Under the pieces are notes generated by a model. It was given only the letters and a program-made list of their open reading frames with translations. It was not told the origin of the DNA and did not search any database. From Monocercomonoides exilis (Eukaryota; Preaxostyla; Oxymonadida; Polymastigidae): a DNA stretch of 64,000 nt. Below are positions 58,213 through 64,000 of this stretch, in pieces; position 1 is the stretch's first letter, and each line of letters opens with the position of its first letter. Made by a program: the position numbers and the translations under genes. The DNA lies in NCBI GenBank assembly GCA_001643675.2, contig LSRY02000028.1, forward strand, positions 186,001 to 250,000. Reading direction: 5' to 3'.

Positions 58213-59087
58213 TCAGTGCTTCTTTTCCAAATTGATCTATAATCAAACAAATAAAATGCATTTCGAAAAAAAAATAAAGAAAATTCAAATTTTGAAAAAT
58301 ATTCATTAACACAATTACATACAATATGCACTATCTGGCATTTTTCTTTGATAACGCATCGAGATTCCAACTCTTCAGAAATTGTTCTATACACTGAGGT
58401 CGAATGATACAATACTAAATCTGGATATTGTTGCATGTGCTGCTGTCCATTCTTTGCAAACCACACATCAAGCCTCCTCCAGATTTTTTCTTTCGCGTTC
58501 TTAGACAAAAACACGGATACAATTGGCGAAACTAATCAATATTTCGATATGATAATAATTTTTCTATAAAAAAATGCATGCATACTTACGAGAAATACCG
58601 CAGAGATAAAGGCAATAAAAGCAAGAAGTGTGAAGCTAAACGAGAAAACAACTCCACGAGAATCCCAATTGAAGATTGCCCAGATAAGAACCAAAGCCAG
58701 AAGAAGCAAAACCAAAGGCAAGAAGAATGCAACAAGAACTGAGCTGACATATCGATACTTCGCAGCTATCTAAATATGTAATGAAATAAATACAATTATT
58801 ATGTTCGAAAGCACTTTAGAAATAATAATTATGAATATTACTTTATCAAATTGTTTCAGTAGATGAGCTCCATTGAATTCTTTTATCGCTTCATTTAATC
58901 CAGTATTTTTCTGCAACGATGTTGGAGGGAATTCTCCGCCGTATCCAGAAATACCCCTTGTTGAAAAATATTAAAATAGAAAATGCTATATTTTTGATAT
59001 TGAGCTTCTGTCAAACCATTGAATTTGGATTCCCTTTTTGTTACTAGAAATTCTGTATCCATTGCGAAAAGGTTCGTTATATTCCAT
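58213..59087 (-). CDS. Two-span membrane protein, weakly like Golgin-A7/ERF4
   Basis: Exons (minus) 59017-59087, 58842-58956, 58586-58769, 58323-58531 and 58213-58236 give 200 residues. The order is a short polar N-terminus (MEYNEPFRNGYRISSNKKG), then ISGYGGEFPPTSLQKNTGLN leading into EAIKEFNGAHLLKQFDK. Two hydrophobic segments follow: VLVAFFLPLVLLLLALVLIW at about residues 73-92, and VVFSFSFTLLAFIAFISAVF near 101-120, extended by LVISPIVSVF. A cytosolic-looking tail has KEKIWRRLDVWFAKN and HSTSVYRTISEELESR. The FP..L...L..AI.EFN block before the membrane pair recalls the Golgin-A7/ERF4 palmitoyltransferase-partner family, but the match is weak and from memory. The last exon codes for only seven residues and is the least certain. 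The gene is tail-to-tail with VPS36. Confidence 0.7.
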
Positions 59088-59369
59088 AACGTTTCGATGA
59101 AAATCAAAAAAGAAAAAGTGAGAAGATCATAAATCATTATTTTTTTTTCAGTGAGAGCAATGGCTCATAACAAAAATTCTGGAAACAATAAGAGTAATAA
59201 TTATGTATTCGTTTGTTTGACAAATACAACAGTAAATTCAATATTGTGTCTCCTTTTAAATTATAGAAATAAAATTTCATTTATTCTTTTATTTCTCCAC
59301 AATTACAACAAAATATGATCAAAGAAATTATTGATATTTTTAACAAATGCACTAAATGTGTTTCAAATA

Positions 59370-60504
59370 TTAATGAAATCCAAATAGTGCATGCTTGAAC
59401 ACATGCGTTGCTAATGCTGTTGATTGTTCAGAAAGAATCTTCTGAGCATCCTTCAAAAGTGTTGAAAACGCTGTCTTCTTTCCACGTCCATCAGCCGCTT
59501 GATTGCTGCTCATTTGCTGCATCTTCTGAGACAATTCAACAAGCTGTTTTGTATAATAATCTTGATTCTAATTTTTAATTTAAACATATTCGAATAATCA
59601 ATAGTGAAAATAATATGATGTTCAAATTAAATAAATGAATAAGCACACAAGTAAAAATTGCGTTGTGGAAACGGTGTTCACCCAATATTTTCTCTGTAAT
59701 GCAGTTAGAACTCTTTTATCTGTTGATGATTGGAAAAATGTGGTATCCAATTTGTAATATCGATGAGCCTGTGAACCCCAATCCTCAAACTTAGCTTGGG
59801 GAACTGATTGATATTCTAATTGAGATGTTTCTGGTTGATATCCTTCTGGATATGTTCTGAATGCTCCAATCTCTACTCTTCCAGAGGACATTGTTCGCAC
59901 AGGATCAACAACAATTGCCAAATATGGATCAAGCGCTTGGTTAAGCGATTGTGTTGCAACATCAATAGCAGACATCCAACATCCGTATCCAGGATGCGAA
60001 TGATACCATCCAACTATTTGTTCGGGTCGTTCCAACTGATTAAATAAAAGAAAGCGAAAATTTTTTCATATTATTTAAGAATTGTTATTTAAATAAACTC
60101 ATTTTCAATCAAAAAGCAATCACACCTCCGTTGATAAAATAGCATATTGTGCCATGTATGAGTTTGCTTGATCTCCTGCATTGACTCTTGTCTCTGTTCC
60201 TTCAACAGGAAGAGCGAAAGCATCCATAACATAAAATGTATTTGGCGTTACTTTTCCCTGTAAAATCCCCATGACCTCGAGCTTGCCTCCCGCACATGCG
60301 TGCATAACTAATTTAAGTAAAGCTAAAGCGGATATCTTCACATTCTGAAAATATTTTGGACTTAAAAAATTGCCAAATTAAAAATAAGTTAGTACTCAAA
60401 AGAAAGCTATACTTTTCCTTCCATGGCATCTTATCAGTAAATGCTCGCTGTTGTTCAGCGTCATAACGAAAAGGCTCATCTGGATCCGAAAAACGCTGGG
60501 TCAT
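59370..60504 (-). CDS. CSN5: COP9 signalosome subunit 5 (CSN5), deneddylase
   Basis: JAMM/MPN+ metalloprotease that removes NEDD8 from cullins within the COP9 signalosome. Exons (minus) 60413-60504, 60126-60360, 59649-60035 and 59370-59567 give 303 residues. The zinc site is complete: Glu59 in KLEVMG, then [14 protein letters not shown] with His121, His123 and Asp134. Flanking blocks [41 protein letters not shown] and KYWVNTVS match CSN5 rather than its relative RPN11 (which has MLNTQQSFE-type sequence after the core). The C-terminal helices ([24 protein letters not shown]) also fit CSN5. For intron 1 the acceptor at 60361-60362 was chosen over the nearer one, because only it keeps the frame and yields [13 protein letters not shown]. 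The gene is head-to-head with the next one. Confidence 0.95.
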
Positions 60505-60648
60505 TATAAAACAAATTTTCAATATGGGTTAGTGATATTTGCATCACAGTTTCTTGTTCATTTTACAGATATATTGATCATTAACTTTTGAATTGGTCAC
60601 ATTCTTTTATAAGTGTTTCCAACCAAAATTTTTTTCGTTTTCTTATAA
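60505..60648. promoter_or_regulatory. Bidirectional promoter between head-to-head genes
   Basis: 144 AT-rich bases separate the CSN5 ATG (60504, minus) from the ATG at 60649 (plus). Both transcription starts must lie in or near this stretch. No named core element was identified. Confidence 0.45.
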
Positions 60649-62605
60649 ATGTCTGATTTCAACGTAGATAATGATATACCAAAGAGTTTTAAAGTACTAA
60701 CTTGTATTATGTTGTATCATAAATATTATGATTTTTGTCTTTCCTGTTTTACTTTTGTTTGCAGAGATTATTAGCTGTTACAAAGAGAAAACAGCTCAAC
60801 CAAAGGATTCCAAAAGGTCCTGATAGGCCTCGGAATATTGACTTCGAAGAAGAATCAGAAGATAATGTTTGAATGAAGTTTTATCGTATATATTTTTATG
60901 TTTTTTGAAAATCAGTCTTCTGATTATGAAATCAGAGAAGATGAAAGACTGGCTGAATTTGGGTATGCGGCTTGTTTATTTGAATGAATGAAAAAAAATT
61001 CTATTTATGATATGATGAAATTCTATTTATTTTATTTGTTTAGCGCTCGTTTACGTCAAAATAAGGCACATGAATTAAGAAAGGAAAGGGTGAAACAGAC
61101 AAATCGGTACAAAAAAAGAATGGAGTATGTGAGCTCGAACTTTTTTAGATAACTTTGTACATATTCGTTGTTTTAAACGTAGATTTCTTGAACGAAAGAA
61201 AGAGAAGCAAAAGAAAACAAAAGAAAAGAAAGCGCATAAAGATGAAGATTCTTCATCTGAGGATGAGAACACTTCGTTTGGATTAAATCGTGGAAATTTG
61301 AGAGCAGAAACGGATATTCAGAAGAGATGGACAGTGAAACTTCCAGATGAAATCGAAGCTTTGCAAGAACAGAAGAAAGGAAAAAAAAGAGCGCTGGCAT
61401 CTGAAAGTGGAAAGAGAAGAATGGAAGAATTGAAAAAGAAACGAAAGAGAGATGATGAAGGTTTGCCGGATGAAGAAAAGATGAAGGTGGATGAGCTTCT
61501 ATCTGAAATCACGCTTTTTGGAGGAGGAGGTCGTAAAAACAGAGCAAGTGGAACGTCAAGCAAAAGTCGAGCTATGAAAAGGATTAAGCGGGAAGAAGAG
61601 AAAGAAAGAAAGAAGCTTCTGAAAGAAAAGCTTCAAAGAGAAGAAAGAGAAAAAGAAAAGAAAAGACAAATGAAAGAGAAGAAGAAGAGAGCGCAGCAAA
61701 AGATGAAGGAGCAGAAAATGAGAGAAATGCAAGAGGCGGAAGAAATGAAAATGAAGGAAAAAAGAGAAGAAGAAGCCAGCAGCCAAAAGGTGCTTCATGA
61801 AGCAAAGCTCATTGAAACAGCAGTTGTCGACGACGCGCAATTGCTCAAAGAAATAAACACATCAACACCTGCAGCGAAGCAGAAGAGAAATGAAGAGAAA
61901 GTGAAAACGCTTCTTCTCACATCAATGCTGAATTCATCCAAAGGAACTTCTTCGCATTCAAAAGCAACAACAAAATTAGTACCAACAGAACAACAAGAAG
62001 ATGAAAAATCTTCGGTTTCTGAATTCCCAACTTCAACTTCAGTTCCTATCAAAACTACAATTTTTCCTGCTTCTGCTTCGACACACGTTGTCCCAGCTTC
62101 TGCAATGCCCCGACCAGCAAAGCGAGCATCAGCAGTATCGGCCATCTCCTCTTCTCCGTCGATGGAACAGTCGAAACTGCAGAACAGTTCAACTTTATCA
62201 ACAACACTTACAAATCCAATGGATAAAACGTTGGCTGTTATTAAGCCAGCAAGGGATGTATGGGAGAAGCCAACAATTGTTCTTCCGTATCTGAAAGCAA
62301 TGGAGAAGAAGAAGAAAGCGAAGCGGAATGCTGAAATGAGAGGGTTTGATGATGAAAGCAGCATGGACGATGAATACAGCGATGAGTCGGATGATGACTC
62401 GTCAATTGGAGGAGACGAAGATAGTTCGGAGGAAGATTACATTCAGGAGCTGAAAGAGAAGCAAAGCAGATATCAGGAAATGGAACGAAATGAAGAAAAA
62501 GAAAGGCAGGCAAAGAAAAACAGAAGAAAAAGAGTGAAGAAGATGCTGTCACAGACATGGGCAAAGAAAAATGCTGATAAATTAGCTGGAGACAGGTTTG
62601 ATTGA
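60649..62605 (+). CDS. Highly charged Lys/Glu coiled-coil protein, probably nuclear
   Basis: Family not identified. Exons 60649-60693, 60765-60866, 60916-60962, 61044-61124 and 61183-62605 give 565 residues. The N-terminus reads NDIPKSFKRLLAVTKRKQLN, then RIPKGPDRPRNIDFEEESED. Then come ERLAEFGARLRQNKAHELRK and long Lys/Arg/Glu stretches predicted to be coiled coil (KREEEKERKKLLKEKLQREE region). A Ser/Thr/Ala-rich spacer near residues 295-385 follows, then DVWEKPTIVLPYLKAMEKKK, an acidic block, and a basic end KKNRRKRVKKMLSQTWAKKN. Many basic patches suggest a nucleolar or ribosome-biogenesis role. The N-terminal pattern is vaguely like small nucleolar proteins with a P..FK/R..L motif. Both statements are inference. 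The gene is head-to-head with CSN5. Confidence 0.75.
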
Positions 62606-63008
62606 AAAAAAGTAACAAAAATGTGATTAGCAACCCCATATCACTTCGCTTTTAAACATTTCAAATAAATTATAAAGAGCATTCATTTCATAATTAAAAA
62701 ATACAGGGAATGTTTTATTGATTCCAGTTTCAAATTTTGATAAATCAGCAAGAAATCTTATCTCATTTGTATTATTTGCCCACAAAAAAATTAAGAAATG
62801 AGAAAGTGTTCATACAAAAATCGATAGTAAAGATAAAAGATTCATAAAAACATTAAAGAAACGAAAATCTCACATGAAAAGAAAACGGAGATTTCAATTT
62901 TTTAAAAGGAAAGTTATGTCACATTAGTCTAAGATTTACCGAAAGAGTGATCCTGAATAGATCAGATGAAATAAAGCACATGAGAGTGTGTATGTGTGAA
63001 ATGGTAGT
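62606..63008. other. Intergenic between convergent genes
   Basis: A 403-base AT-rich gap between the tail ends of the coiled-coil gene (+) and the membrane surface protein (-). No gene or stable structure was recognised. Confidence 0.55.
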
Positions 63009-64000
63009 TTAATCATAATATCTGAACGATATCTCTTCAGCACCATCGGTCAGTCCCTTTCGCGTTGTTGCATCGTCGATGCTCTTCCACTGTGTCTTCC
63101 TCTTCTTTTTCTTCCTTCGAAATGCCTGTGAATACAAATAGCATGCAACTGCTCCAAACAGCAGCAGAATAAAGAAAGGCACCACCAACCCCACCATAAG
63201 CACATTGATGTGTCTATCACCAGCATTATTCTGGTGCAGTATGGTCAGTCGGAGCGTCTCGCCAGCCCACACTCGGCCGCCGTCGCAGGATATGTCCATA
63301 AAGAAGTACAGAGGTGCATCATCGCCCAGATTCAGCACATTCATTACTTGTGGTGTGAGCAAATAGAACTGGTATCGGCTGGTTGCCTCAGTTGGCACTG
63401 CTTCAAGTGTGAAGTTTTTCTCTTTTGGATTTGCATCTTCGTCGTTAGAATCCTTCGGGCGCGTTAAGCGAAGGATCGGATTGAACGGTGTTATGCCTCG
63501 TCCTTCAATCTTCATCTGCGGAAGAAGAGGATAGTCTTCCACATTCACTTCCCGGACGCTGCTCTGCAGAGATGTTGGGGCAGGATACTGGCACGGATAA
63601 ACATCACTCAAACCTTTCGTAAAGGAATTGCATATATCATCGCATAGGAGATTTGGAATACCATCATTTGCCATGTAATTAGATTGAATCTCTTTGAATT
63701 GATCAGAACTTTGTGACATTTTATATTTGCTATCTCTTTCGTTGAATAAAAGTGAACCACTGTTGGACATTTGATTAGAAGTTGTACTGAAGAAGTTCTT
63801 CTGATCGACCCGAAGATAACTGTCTGTGCAAACAGCATCCATTGGCGACGTTTTTGTGAGATAGCGATGCTGGTTGTCGTAAAAGTTGGATTCCTTTACA
63901 TGGACATATCCTCCGTTTTCAACGTGAATGGCACCGTCCATGTTTGTACCGAAATAGCAGCTAGAAAGCCTCATAATTAAAGTCTCTGAAGGAACTACAG
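63009..64000 (-). CDS. C-terminal part of a single-pass surface protein (5' partial)
   Basis: The frame is open to the right edge, so the start lies outside the window; at least 330 residues are visible. The first part (LSSCYFGTNMDGAIHVENGG, then YVHVKESNFYDNQ) has the strand-turn pattern of a right-handed beta-helix ectodomain. A Cys-containing membrane-proximal domain follows (CDDICNSFTKGLSDVYPCQY; ITPFNPILRLTRP; PLYFFMDISCDGGRVWAG). One membrane segment, VGLVVPFFILLLFGAVACYL, is followed by a stop-transfer cluster FRRKKKKRK and a short cytosolic tail of about 28 residues. Unlike the locus at 17560-25599 there is no kinase-like tail, and the membrane-proximal domain differs, so this is a separate surface-protein family. 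No interruption is visible in this part, so it may be expressed. Function unknown; adhesion or surface coat is a guess. Confidence 0.75.
   Translation of the reverse strand, partial: VVPSETLIMRLSSCYFGTNMDGAIHVENGGYVHVKESNFYDNQHRYLTKTSPMDAVCTDSYLRVDQKNFFSTTSNQMSNSGSLLFNERDSKYKMSQSSDQFKEIQSNYMANDGIPNLLCDDICNSFTKGLSDVYPCQYPAPTSLQSSVREVNVEDYPLLPQMKIEGRGITPFNPILRLTRPKDSNDEDANPKEKNFTLEAVPTEATSRYQFYLLTPQVMNVLNLGDDAPLYFFMDISCDGGRVWAGETLRLTILHQNNAGDRHINVLMVGLVVPFFILLLFGAVACYLYSQAFRRKKKKRKTQWKSIDDATTRKGLTDGAEEISFRYYD

Noticed and set aside
59017..59137. A different N-terminal frame (MDTEFLVTKRES) for the two-span membrane protein
   Set aside because: It cannot be joined in phase to the next exon. The frame starting MEYNEPF at 59087 joins in phase 2 through a GTTTGA donor.
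1..64000. tRNA, rRNA, CRISPR array, or a complete transposon or integrated virus
   Set aside because: By eye there were no cloverleaf or B-box signals, no regular spaced repeats, and no transposase, integrase, reverse transcriptase or capsid-like frames. A proper covariance-model scan was not possible.

Overview
The window is nuclear DNA from a protist with compact, intron-rich genes. Introns are short (mostly 30-190 bases) with GT...AG ends. Intergenic DNA and introns are very AT-rich. Eukaryote-only machinery is present: topoisomerase II, exosome, ESCRT-II, GARP/EARP, COP9 signalosome, SNAPc and IFT-A. Three further traits point to an anaerobic metamonad, most likely an oxymonad close to Monocercomonoides: a bacterial-type iron-sulfur L-serine dehydratase, large beta-helix surface proteins with a kinase-like tail, and a lineage-specific repeated gene family. 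The organism is inferred from memory of those families, not from a search. All three stop codons end ordinary genes here, so the standard code applies.

Layout. 1-847 is a stop-interrupted fragment of a surface-protein gene. 1566-6740 (-) is DNA topoisomerase II. 7160-10097 (-) is an unknown Ser-rich protein, head-to-head with serine dehydratase (10191-12397 +). A GPAT3/4-like acyltransferase follows (12580-14497 +). 14498-17559 is gene-free, AT-rich and carries a 280-base near-perfect hairpin. 17560-25599 (-) is one 2,680-codon frame encoding a signal peptide, beta-helix ectodomain, membrane segment and pseudokinase tail, with five in-frame stops and no frameshift. Then come transketolase (26186-28465 -), a SNAPC1-like protein (28828-30404 -), exosome RRP45 (31671-32845 +) and IFT43 (33436-34283 +). 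A CaMKK-like kinase gene encodes about 3,086 residues (34624-44491 -). Next are a Ser-rich protein with a possible winged helix (45129-49271 -), a frameshifted member of a repeated family (50497-51939 +), VPS52 (52873-56001 +), VPS36 (56210-57995 +), a two-span membrane protein (58213-59087 -), CSN5 (59370-60504 -), a charged coiled-coil protein (60649-62605 +) and the 3' end of a membrane surface protein (63009-64000 -).

The genes are unlinked housekeeping functions (DNA topology, RNA decay, snRNA transcription, vesicle tethering and sorting, ubiquitin-like control, flagellar transport, carbon and serine metabolism, lipid synthesis) between surface-protein loci. I assembled exon models by hand from reading-frame continuity, GT/AG ends and recalled family conservation. 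For each spliced gene the exon phases close and the total length is a multiple of three. No tRNA, rRNA, CRISPR array or complete transposon was recognised.
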